The notes under the pieces were generated by a model. It was not told the origin of the DNA. It saw only the letters and a program-made list of their open reading frames with translations, and did no database searches. Both the position numbers and the translations under genes were made by a program. From an uncultured Eubacteriales bacterium (lineage in GTDB: Bacteria; Bacillota; Clostridia; Oscillospirales; CAG-272): DNA of 6,667 nucleotides. Below, one piece after another: positions 1 to 4,680 of this stretch. The stretch lies in assembly GCA_900547725.1 (NCBI GenBank), contig URHR01000092.1, positions 1-6,667 on the forward strand. The letters are read 5' to 3'. Each line of letters starts with the position of its first letter. The first letter of the stretch is position 1.

Positions 1-5
1 TGGTT

Positions 6-50
6 AAAGTTCTTGAAAGTCTTGAAAACTTCTTTCAAGAAGTTTTCAAG
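6..50 (-). repeat. Dispersed hairpin repeat, family A, copy 1
   Basis: A perfect 14-bp inverted repeat (arms 21-34 and 37-50, two-base loop 35-36) is followed, reading the minus strand, by GACTTTCAAGAACTTT. The core CTTCTTGAAAGAAG and the tail CAAGAACTTT recur at 1167-1214, where the flanking stem bases differ but still pair. On the plus strand, 10-19 (TTCTTGAAAG) can alternatively pair with 32-41, excluding the main hairpin. It lies upstream of the PAP2 gene. Function is unknown; it could be a terminator of an upstream gene or a mobile palindromic element. Confidence 0.75.
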
Positions 51-51
51 T

Positions 52-79
52 AGGGCTTGGGACAAAGTCCCAAGGTCTT
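52..79 (-). repeat. 28-bp hairpin unit, family B, copy 1
   Basis: CTTGGGAC (56-63), loop AAA, then GTCCCAAG (67-74) form a perfect 8-bp stem. The reverse complement of 52-79 matches the unit at 6638-6665 at 27 of 28 positions; the only difference is in the three-base loop. The unit ends just before the AAAGGAGG ribosome binding site (81-88) of the PAP2 gene, so it would be transcribed as a 5'-leader hairpin. Confidence 0.8.
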
Positions 80-92
80 TAAAGGAGGCAAC

Positions 93-1016
93 ATGAATTT
101 TCTCAGATGGATCGCCACATGGCGAAACCCCGTTTTGGACGCCGTGTTCGGCGCGCTTACCTACGCAGGCGGCGAAGTGGTCTTTATCGTCGCGGCACTC
201 GTCGTGCTGTGGTGCGTCGATAAAAAGAGAGGATACTACCTGCTGTTCTGCGGGTTCTTCGGTCTGGTCACAGTCCAGATTCTGAAAATGGCGTTCCGTA
301 TCCCCCGCCCGTGGGTGCTCGACCCCGCGTTTCAAATCGTGGAAAACGCCCGCACAGGCGCAACCGGGTACTCCTTCCCAAGCGGACATACCCAAACCGC
401 CGTCACCCTCTTCGGCGGACTGGCAGTCTCCTCCCGCCGCAAAGCCGTGAAGATCGGCGGGTGGGTCGCGTGCGCCTTGGTTGCCTTCAGCCGAATGTAC
501 CTCGGCGTTCATACCCCGCTTGACGTCGGCGTTTCCTTCGCAGTCGGGGTCTGTGTCGTGCTTGCAACCAAGTACCTCACCCGGTGCGCCGACCGCTCCC
601 GCGGCGGGCTGTGGTGGTTCTTCGGCGCGGCGCTTGCGCTGACCCTTGGCAACCTTCTGTTCGTGGAACTCTACGCCTTCCCTGCCGACGTGGACATGAC
701 CAACTACACCGACGCCGTCAAGGTGGCGTGGCAGATCCTCGGCATGGTGTTGGGACTTGCGGTCGCCTACGCCGCAGACCGCTACAAGACCCGCTACCGC
801 ACCGAGGCGGTCTGGTGGGGTCAGCTGCTCAAGGTGGCGCTCGGACTTGGGCTGATGCTCGGACTCCGCGCCGTCCTGAAAGCGCCCCTGAACGCGCTTC
901 TCGGTCTCCGCACGGGCGTTTGCGTGCGCTACTTTATAATGGTTGCGCTCCCCGCCTCCGCGCTTCCCTTCCTCTTCCGATTCTTGCCGAGGGGACGCAC
1001 CAGAGGGGGCTTTTAA
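93..1016 (+). CDS. PAP2-family membrane phosphatase
   Basis: This 307-residue integral membrane protein carries the full phosphatidic acid phosphatase type 2 signature. Motif 1 is K65-x6-R72-P73, motif 2 is P96-S-G-H99, and motif 3 is S133-R134-x5-H140-x3-D144, so H99, H140 and the Asp that polarises H140 are all present. Family members hydrolyse lipid phosphates or pyrophosphates, such as phosphatidate or undecaprenyl pyrophosphate, at the membrane; the substrate here cannot be read from sequence. Hydrophobic segments flank the motifs, and about 120 residues with several more helices (roughly 187-302) follow the catalytic part. I chose the ATG at 93 because AAAGGAGG lies at 81-88; the in-frame ATG at 57 falls inside a repeat hairpin and has no such site. 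No promoter is visible in 1-80. The last codons overlap a repeat element (see 1000-1084). Confidence 0.92.
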   Translation: MNFLRWIATWRNPVLDAVFGALTYAGGEVVFIVAALVVLWCVDKKRGYYLLFCGFFGLVTVQILKMAFRIPRPWVLDPAFQIVENARTGATGYSFPSGHTQTAVTLFGGLAVSSRRKAVKIGGWVACALVAFSRMYLGVHTPLDVGVSFAVGVCVVLATKYLTRCADRSRGGLWWFFGAALALTLGNLLFVELYAFPADVDMTNYTDAVKVAWQILGMVLGLAVAYAADRYKTRYRTEAVWWGQLLKVALGLGLMLGLRAVLKAPLNALLGLRTGVCVRYFIMVALPASALPFLFRFLPRGRTRGGF

Positions 1017-1084
1017 GGAACGCAACGCTTCGCTACTGACGGTCGCAAGCAACCGTCACCCCTCCGGACTCCCCAAACCTTTTA
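1000..1084 (+). repeat. Family A repeat, copy 2, at the 3' end of the PAP2 gene
   Basis: CCAGAGGGG (1000-1008) can pair with CCCCTCCGG (1059-1067), with one mismatch. The apex between them contains a second hairpin, TGACGGT (1037-1043) with ACCGTCA (1052-1058). GGACTCCCCAAACCTTTT then follows. The segment 1059-1076 is the inverted counterpart of 1174-1191 (17 of 18 bases). The element covers the last four sense codons and the stop of the PAP2 gene. It probably acts as a 3'-end structure or terminator, and differs from copy 3 by a long insertion at the apex. Confidence 0.6.
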
Positions 1085-1098
1085 ACCCATATTTGAAA

Positions 1099-1151
1099 AG
1101 TGCGAACATAGTGCTCAAACCCTTTTATGGATAAGGCACTATGTTCGCACT
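1099..1151. terminator. Perfect 16-bp inverted repeat, possible bidirectional terminator
   Basis: AGTGCGAACATAGTGC (1099-1114) and its exact reverse complement (1136-1151) are separated by 21 bases. It sits midway between the convergent PAP2 and PnuC-like genes. On the minus strand the stem runs into TTTT, on the plus strand into ATTTAT, so transcription from either side could end here. The loop is longer than in typical intrinsic terminators, so another role (protein site, repeat element) is possible. Confidence 0.5.
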
Positions 1152-1166
1152 ATTTATGTTGGGATG

Positions 1167-1214
1167 AAAGTTCTTGGGGAGTCCAGAGGGGCTTCTTTCA
1201 AGAAGCCCCTTTGG
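1167..1214 (-). repeat. Family A repeat, copy 3, probable terminator of the PnuC-like gene
   Basis: Arms 1183-1197 and 1200-1214 form a 15-bp stem with a single G-T wobble and a two-base loop. Reading the minus strand, the hairpin is followed by TCTGGACTCCCCAAGAACTTT (1187-1167). The stop codon of the minus-strand gene (1198-1200) lies at the hairpin apex, so the repeat encodes the last residues of that protein. The very stable stem should slow or end transcription, although no clean T-run follows it. Confidence 0.7.
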
Positions 1215-2628
1215 CGCATTCTTTCGCTTCCTCCGCGCCCTTGATGTACTTGGTCCACTTCACGTAGCCGTAGATCGAGTTCGTCACGTAGCCCGCCTTG
1301 AGGACGAGAAGCACGAACTGACCCGAAAGCACGTTGATAACGGCTTCCAGAATCGCGCAGGTGATCCACGCAATCCACTGCTCGCGGAAACGGAAGAGGA
1401 TGAACAAACCGTTCGCCACACCCACCGCAGAAGCACAGGCATCCAGATAAATGACCAACGTTGCAAGAATTTCGTTCCCTCCGAACAGATCCGTTCCCAC
1501 ATCCAGACGGGTCAGCAGATAGCCCAGACCAAACGTCCAGACCGCAATGCCGACCAGAACCAGCGCCTCCTGCCAACCGCGCAGCGTCCGCACCACGGTC
1601 AGTTCCTCCTCGCGACGGTCTGGGTGACGGTGCCAGTTCACAAAGCTGATGATGTCAATCGGCAGCCAGAAGAACAGCGTTGTCGCCATCGTTGCAAAAC
1701 GGTAGCGGAGCAGAACGCAGATGCCGATCTCGGCGATCTCCACGAATACCGAAACAATGAAATTCCACTTGCTCTGCTTGGAAATCAACAGCTCGCACCA
1801 GATGTTGAGCAGCGTGTCCAACAGATACAGCGCCATGATCGCAATTCCGCTGATGCCGTTGCAGTCCTCCTCCGGAAACAGAATTCCGAAAACCGCCGCA
1901 AGAACCAGAATGGAAAGAAACCAGATCTTTTCGTAAGCCGAGTAGAACTGCCAACCACAGGACATGATGACCGTTCCCACCGACACCAGAAGCAACGCCA
2001 GCGCAACGTTCAGTCGCATGGCTTCGCGGTCGGTCATCACCTCACGCAAGCCCGCGCGAACCGTCGCGTCATCCGAAACCGCAGCAAACGCCACATCCGC
2101 GTTCTTCTTTTCGGAGTGGTAGACGTACCCCGTCAGACGGTGTCCCTCGGGGAGCGCTTCCCATTCCTCGTAACTGTACTCCACAGCAAGCACCGCGTCG
2201 GTCGTGTCGCTCGTGTACTCCACACGGCAGACCGTGTTGTCCTCATCGTAGCCTTCTTCCTCCGCCGTGTTCGCGCGGACGAATTCCGCCTCCACAGGAC
2301 CGGTGATCTCGCCCGCATCCGACCCGACGCGCACAAGCGCCGTCCCGCCCAACACTGCGGCGGTGCAGAAAAGCAAGAGCGCCAGAATCAATCCGGCCGC
2401 GCGCATTCCGCGATTGACGGGCTTTTTCGCAAGCTCCGGCTCATCCGCTGTAAAGGTCGGTTCAACCGTACTTCCGCCGCAGGGAGCGCAATTTCCGCCG
2501 TTTCCGCAGTTCGCTTTGTTCCCCGCGCCCGCGCGCTCCGCACGCTTCTTTTTCAGCGCAACGCGGCTCACGGCGCAAATCGCCGCCAACCCCGCGCAAA
2601 TCAATACCAAACGTTGCATAACAGACAT
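1198..2628 (-). CDS. PnuC-like membrane transporter with long N-terminal extension
   Basis: This is a 476-residue membrane protein. Residues about 230-463 resemble the PnuC vitamin-transporter family, which takes up nicotinamide riboside or related B-vitamin precursors. The resemblance rests on a WLPIDIISFVNWHRHP segment (321-336) followed by a charged linker and LRGWQE, a W418-x-x-W421 pair in a late helix, and a C-terminal TNSIYGYVKW (449-458). PnuC proteins are usually about 200-250 residues long. Here roughly 200 extra residues precede the domain: a helix (4-21), a basic and Cys-containing linker (C41, C47, C50), a second helix (77-97), and a hydrophilic, probably extracytoplasmic stretch (about 100-200) before the helix at 205-224. 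The start follows AAAGGA at 2647-2642, with a somewhat long 13-base gap. It lies 70 bp behind the AbrB-like gene, probably in one operon. The family call comes from remembered motifs; the ligand is unknown. Confidence 0.7.
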   Translation of the reverse strand: MSVMQRLVLICAGLAAICAVSRVALKKKRAERAGAGNKANCGNGGNCAPCGGSTVEPTFTADEPELAKKPVNRGMRAAGLILALLLFCTAAVLGGTALVRVGSDAGEITGPVEAEFVRANTAEEEGYDEDNTVCRVEYTSDTTDAVLAVEYSYEEWEALPEGHRLTGYVYHSEKKNADVAFAAVSDDATVRAGLREVMTDREAMRLNVALALLLVSVGTVIMSCGWQFYSAYEKIWFLSILVLAAVFGILFPEEDCNGISGIAIMALYLLDTLLNIWCELLISKQSKWNFIVSVFVEIAEIGICVLLRYRFATMATTLFFWLPIDIISFVNWHRHPDRREEELTVVRTLRGWQEALVLVGIAVWTFGLGYLLTRLDVGTDLFGGNEILATLVIYLDACASAVGVANGLFILFRFREQWIAWITCAILEAVINVLSGQFVLLVLKAGYVTNSIYGYVKWTKYIKGAEEAKECAKGAS

Positions 2629-2698
2629 AATCTTAATAAAATCCTTTCTGAATCAAATGATAAACAATGAACCGATTTTTTCCGTGCGCACCGCCCCG

Positions 2699-2935
2699 TC
2701 AGCCGTCCTCGATCTTGTGGAACACGCGGTAGGCGGTGTCGTTCATGACATCGGGCGCCGTTGCGATAATACCGACCCGCTCGTCCCCGAGAATCAGAAG
2801 CGTGTCCCCCGGCTTGATGCCGAACAGCTCGCGCGCTTCCTTCGGGATTACGATCTGTCCCTTTTCCCCGACCTTTGCAGTACCGAGCAGATGCTTCCCC
2901 TTCGGCAGACCGAGGATCTGTTTTCCCTTTGCCAT
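2699..2935 (-). CDS. AbrB/MazE/SpoVT-family DNA-binding regulator
   Basis: The 78-residue protein contains a SpoVT/AbrB swapped-hairpin domain at about residues 18-60: TAKVGEKGQIVIPKEAR, then LFGIKPGDTLLILGD. Such proteins bind DNA as dimers or higher oligomers and act as transition-state or local regulators. No toxin gene follows, so a MazE-type antitoxin role is unlikely. The start at 2935 is preceded by AAAGGAG (about 2949-2943). A longer in-frame start at 2977 is ruled out because it lies upstream of the -10 box at 2968-2973. The gene is first in a probable two-gene operon with the PnuC-like transporter, so it may control uptake as well as itself. Targets and effector are not visible. Confidence 0.9.
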   Translation of the reverse strand: MAKGKQILGLPKGKHLLGTAKVGEKGQIVIPKEARELFGIKPGDTLLILGDERVGIIATAPDVMNDTAYRVFHKIEDG

Positions 2936-2950
2936 CGTCCCTCTCCTTTC

Positions 2951-2975
2951 GTTATACATGTAGGAAAAGTATAAC
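2951..2975. promoter_or_regulatory. Candidate autoregulatory operator
   Basis: GTTATAC (2951-2957) and GTATAAC (2969-2975) form a perfect 7-bp dyad separated by 11 bases, overlapping the -10 box and expected start of the abrB-like transcript. The inner 8-bp palindrome TACATGTA (2955-2962) lies within it. A regulator bound here would block RNA polymerase. That the AbrB-like protein binds it is inference from position. Confidence 0.45.
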
Positions 2976-2996
2976 ACAAAAAGCGGAAAAAGTCAA
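2968..2996 (-). promoter_or_regulatory. Sigma-A promoter of the abrB-like/pnuC-like operon
   Basis: On the minus strand the -35 TTGACT (2996-2991) and -10 TATACT (2973-2968) are spaced by 17 bases. The expected start is near 2961, about 25 bases before the abrB-like start codon. Confidence 0.85.
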
Positions 2997-3000
2997 GATG

Positions 3001-3036
3001 AAAATAAAAAAACGAACGCCGAAGCGTTCGTTTTTT
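3001..3036 (-). terminator. Intrinsic terminator of tRNA-Thr(CGT)
   Basis: AACGAACGC (3011-3019) pairs with GCGTTCGTT (3024-3032) around a four-base loop, which reads TTCG on the minus strand. A run of T follows on the minus strand (3010-3006). The A-T extension of the stem begins at the last A of the tRNA CCA end (3036), leaving essentially no 3' trailer. The plus strand also shows a T-run, so it may work both ways and insulate the abrB-like promoter. Confidence 0.88.
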
Positions 3037-3110
3037 GGAGCTGGTGATAAGATTTGAACTTACGACCTGCTGATTACGAATCAGCTGCACTACCACTGTG
3101 CTACACCAGC
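3036..3110 (-). tRNA. tRNA-Thr (anticodon CGT)
   Basis: The 75-nt cloverleaf starts with GCTGGTG (3110-3104), paired with CACCAGC (3046-3040), discriminator T3039 and an encoded CCA (3038-3036). The D-arm is GCAC-AGTGGTA-GTGC. The anticodon stem GCTGA/TCAGC holds loop TTCGTAA with anticodon CGT (3078-3076), which reads ACG codons. The T-arm is GTAAG-TTCAAAT-CTTAT, with one G-T pair. It shares its acceptor and anticodon stems with the tRNA-Thr(TGT) gene on the other strand. Confidence 0.96.
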
Positions 3111-3191
3111 ATATCAAGAACCGGCAAAACCGGCTATCAAAACCGACGGACTGACAGATGAAGAAAGCGACGCCCGAGCGGAATATATATC

Positions 3192-3220
3192 ATTATACCC
3201 GATTTCGGTCGATTTGTCAA
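3192..3220 (-). promoter_or_regulatory. Consensus sigma-A promoter for tRNA-Thr(CGT)
   Basis: The minus strand has an exact TTGACA (3220-3215), a 17-base spacer and an exact TATAAT (3197-3192). The predicted start is near 3185, giving a leader of about 75 nt to be trimmed before the tRNA 5' end at 3110. Confidence 0.9.
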
Positions 3221-3270
3221 GATGCTTTTGAAAAAAAGTCGGCGGAAAATCATTTTTTTTTGAAAAGGAC

Positions 3271-3299
3271 TTGACAAAGGAACTGGTTTATGGTATAAT
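3271..3299 (+). promoter_or_regulatory. Consensus sigma-A promoter for the tRNA-Thr/tRNA-Tyr operon
   Basis: An exact TTGACA (3271-3276), a 17-base spacer and an exact TATAAT (3294-3299) lie about 40 bases before the tRNA 5' end at 3340. It faces away from the equally perfect minus-strand promoter at 3192-3220. Confidence 0.92.
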
Positions 3300-3339
3300 A
3301 CAAGTGTTCCGAAGCGAAGAATCCTTTGCGAAGGTCGTC

Positions 3340-3414
3340 GCTGGTGTGGCTCAATGGCAGAGCAGCTGATTTGTAATCAGCAGGTTGTTGGTTCGACTCC
3401 GATCACCAGCTCCA
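3340..3414 (+). tRNA. tRNA-Thr (anticodon TGT)
   Basis: The acceptor stem GCTGGTG (3340-3346) pairs with CACCAGC (3404-3410), discriminator T3411 and encoded CCA (3412-3414). The D-arm is GCTC-AATGGCA-GAGC. The anticodon stem GCTGA/TCAGC (3365-3369, 3377-3381) holds loop TTTGTAA with anticodon TGT (3372-3374), which reads ACA and wobbling ACN codons. The T-loop is TTCGACT. It is co-transcribed with tRNA-Tyr 29 bases downstream. Confidence 0.97.
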
Positions 3415-3443
3415 ATGAGTTCACACAACGTGAACTCTTATAT

Positions 3444-3528
3444 GGGAGATTTCCCGAGTGGCCAAAGGGGGCAGACTGTAAATCTGTTGTCGCTGACTTC
3501 GGTGGTCCGAATCCACCATCTCCCACCA
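3444..3528 (+). tRNA. tRNA-Tyr (anticodon GTA)
   Basis: This 85-nt class II tRNA has acceptor stem GGGAGAT (3444-3450) paired with ATCTCCC (3518-3524), discriminator A3525 and encoded CCA (3526-3528). The anticodon GTA lies at 3478-3480. The long variable arm (about GTCGCTGACTTCGG) is typical of bacterial tRNA-Tyr. The T-stem GGTGG/CCACC carries loop TCCGAAT. Its G34 makes it one of the GUN-anticodon tRNAs that can receive queuosine. Its 3' end is partly duplicated at 3684-3714. Confidence 0.97.
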
Positions 3529-3564
3529 AAATAAGGGCATACCCTTGTGGTATGCCCTTATTTT
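3528..3564 (+). terminator. Intrinsic terminator of the tRNA-Thr/tRNA-Tyr operon
   Basis: A perfect 16-bp stem (3528-3543 with 3549-3564) encloses a five-base loop and ends in TTTT. The left arm starts at the last A of the tRNA-Tyr CCA, so mature 3' end and terminator stem abut. Confidence 0.9.
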
Positions 3565-3590
3565 GATCGGAAATGGTTGAGATGAGGAAC

Positions 3591-3680
3591 GCCGCAGCGG
3601 CAGTTGTGCGGAATCGCCTTCGGTTCGGCGAACTGCCGCCGTTCACAACTGCTGTCCATTTCCCGCACCTGTGCGGGAAA
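3591..3680. repeat. Cluster of competing GC-rich inverted repeats
   Basis: GCGGCAGTT (3597-3605) pairs with AACTGCCGC (3631-3639), with CGCC/GGCG (3615-3618, 3627-3630) nested inside. CAGTTGTG (3601-3608) can instead pair with CACAACTG (3644-3651), and GCCGC/GCGGC (3591-3595, 3597-3601) is a third option. A separate perfect 10-bp hairpin lies at 3659-3680 (loop CT). No coding frame of merit overlaps it. Its role is unknown; the last hairpin could terminate transcription weakly. Together with the tRNA fragment and the lipoprotein promoter, it fills the gene-free stretch 3529-3855. Confidence 0.6.
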
Positions 3681-3683
3681 TTT

Positions 3684-3714
3684 GTGGTCTCGAATCCACC
3701 ATCTCCCACCAAAA
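3684..3714 (+). pseudogene. Orphan 3' end of tRNA-Tyr (T-arm, acceptor strand, CCA)
   Basis: Positions 3691-3714 are identical over 24 bases to 3508-3531 at the end of the intact tRNA-Tyr gene, including the encoded CCA and following A's. Upstream, GTGGTC also matches, but an extra T makes the T-loop eight bases. No matching 5' half exists, so it is not a functional tRNA. Such 3'-end duplications typically mark the far attachment site of an element that integrated into a tRNA gene; local duplication is the alternative. Confidence 0.8.
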
Positions 3715-3792
3715 CACCCCGAGCCTGCTCAGGATGTTTTACTGATTCCTTCTTCCCTTTTCCCTCTTCCCCGCTCTTCTCCTTCGCCCCCC

Positions 3793-3821
3793 TTGACTTT
3801 AAACAAAAAGTATGCTATACT
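3793..3821 (+). promoter_or_regulatory. Sigma-A promoter of the lipoprotein gene
   Basis: TTGACT (3793-3798) and TATACT (3816-3821) are spaced by 17 bases, with a TG extended -10 (3813-3814). The expected start is near 3828, about 28 bases before the start codon. Confidence 0.85.
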
Positions 3822-3855
3822 ATTTTCAAAGCAATCCCGCAAAGGAGATGAAATC

Positions 3856-4635
3856 ATGAAACCAACCCGATTTTTGGCAATCGCACTGTGCGTTGTTCTG
3901 TTGCTGTCCCTCTGCGCCTGCATGAAAGAAGAATCCGAAGAAACCCTGAAAAGGCCCGAGATAGGGTCGATGGTGGAATATCGCATAAGCGATACCGAAT
4001 ATTTGCGTGTTTTGTACAACGACTATTATTCCAATTACGGCGAATGGATCAGGGACGGAGAAACAATCAGGCTGTGCGTACAAACAAACATCGCGTATTG
4101 GGGACTTTTTACCGCCCGTTACGGAATTCGGGATCTGAACCTTGATATCAGAGAATTAACGCTCGGAAAAAACGAAGAGGAAATTGGAAAGCGTCTGGCA
4201 ACAACGGACGAAGGCTTTCTGAATTCAACCGCGCTCACGATTGCCGAAACGGGCGAGGTTCTGCCAATAACGGATATCCGGGTAACCGAACATAATGCAA
4301 GGAATTTCGACTGGGCAACGCCCGAATGGAAAGAATTCTGCGCGCCGGAAGAAAACGCATATTACGAAATAGAAAAGCTGTCCGTCAAAATCAATTCCGC
4401 AACCCGCGAGGGCAAATGGATCACAAATGACATAACCGTTCCGGTTAAAATCGTCTTTCACGATTGGTTCTGCACGGTTGAAATTTTCGATCTTTCGGAT
4501 CAGCAGGAAAAGCGGATTTTCCATGGAAACGGTCACATGGAAAACGGCGCTCTTGTCATGGACGAAATCGAAAGCGATATGTTTTACGGCAATTCGGTGA
4601 CCGCTCTCACCGTTACAAAATCTACCGATCCGTAA
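3856..4635 (+). CDS. Putative lipoprotein of unknown function
   Basis: This 259-residue protein begins with a short basic start and a hydrophobic stretch (5-19), then L19-C20-A21-C22. This is a plausible, slightly atypical lipobox that would give lipidation at C22 and a surface-anchored mature part of about 238 residues. The mature part is hydrophilic, with many aromatic and acidic residues and no motif I recognise; repeated short hydrophobic stretches suggest a beta-rich fold. The start at 3856 follows AAAGGAG (3841-3847) and the promoter at 3793-3821; the longer frame from 3604 would begin upstream of the promoter. It is monocistronic, ending in the terminator at 4651-4680. Sampled GC is near 43-45 percent against about 60 percent in the adjoining cca gene, and codons ending in A or T are common. 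With the adjacent tRNA-Tyr remnant, this hints at acquisition by transfer, but no integrase is present. Confidence 0.8.
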   Translation: MKPTRFLAIALCVVLLLSLCACMKEESEETLKRPEIGSMVEYRISDTEYLRVLYNDYYSNYGEWIRDGETIRLCVQTNIAYWGLFTARYGIRDLNLDIRELTLGKNEEEIGKRLATTDEGFLNSTALTIAETGEVLPITDIRVTEHNARNFDWATPEWKEFCAPEENAYYEIEKLSVKINSATREGKWITNDITVPVKIVFHDWFCTVEIFDLSDQQEKRIFHGNGHMENGALVMDEIESDMFYGNSVTALTVTKSTDP

Positions 4636-4650
4636 GAATCAAGTCTCAAA

Positions 4651-4680
4651 AAAAGAAAGCCGCCCGGGCGGCTTTCTTTT
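4651..4680. terminator. Bidirectional terminator between the lipoprotein gene and cca
   Basis: AAAAGAAAGCCGC (4651-4663) pairs perfectly with GCGGCTTTCTTTT (4668-4680) around CCGG. Runs of T follow on both strands (plus 4677-4681; minus reading through 4654-4648). It serves the two convergent genes; its right arm touches the cca stop codon (4680-4682). Confidence 0.92.

Noticed and set aside
1101..1150. LexA/SOS box in the GCGAACATAG palindrome
   Set aside because: The two GAAC/GTTC half-sites are far apart across a 21-base spacer and a stem, not in the compact GAAC-N4-GTTC form, and the site is at gene ends.
1059..1191. Small transposon (MITE) with 18-bp terminal inverted repeats
   Set aside because: The inverted ends are better explained as two convergent copies of a gene-end repeat, one per gene. 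I see no target-site duplication or transposase-like end motif.
1174..2670. Plus-strand 498-codon open frame
   Set aside because: It is the complement of the PnuC-like gene, rich in Arg, Gln and His without any motif, and lacks a convincing ribosome site. The minus frame has clear membrane helices and family motifs.
2936..2977. Longer start for the AbrB-like protein at 2977
   Set aside because: It lies upstream of the -10 box at 2968-2973, so it would not be in the transcript; the ATG at 2935 has a good ribosome site.
3377..3712. Minus-strand 111-codon open frame with repeated VGDGGF segments
   Set aside because: It reads antisense through the tRNA genes; the repeated peptide simply reflects the two copies of the tRNA-Tyr 3' end. 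This is a known kind of false protein.
3604..3855. Longer start for the lipoprotein at 3604
   Set aside because: It precedes the promoter at 3793-3821 and runs through the tRNA remnant; the ATG at 3856 has AAAGGAG and begins a signal peptide.
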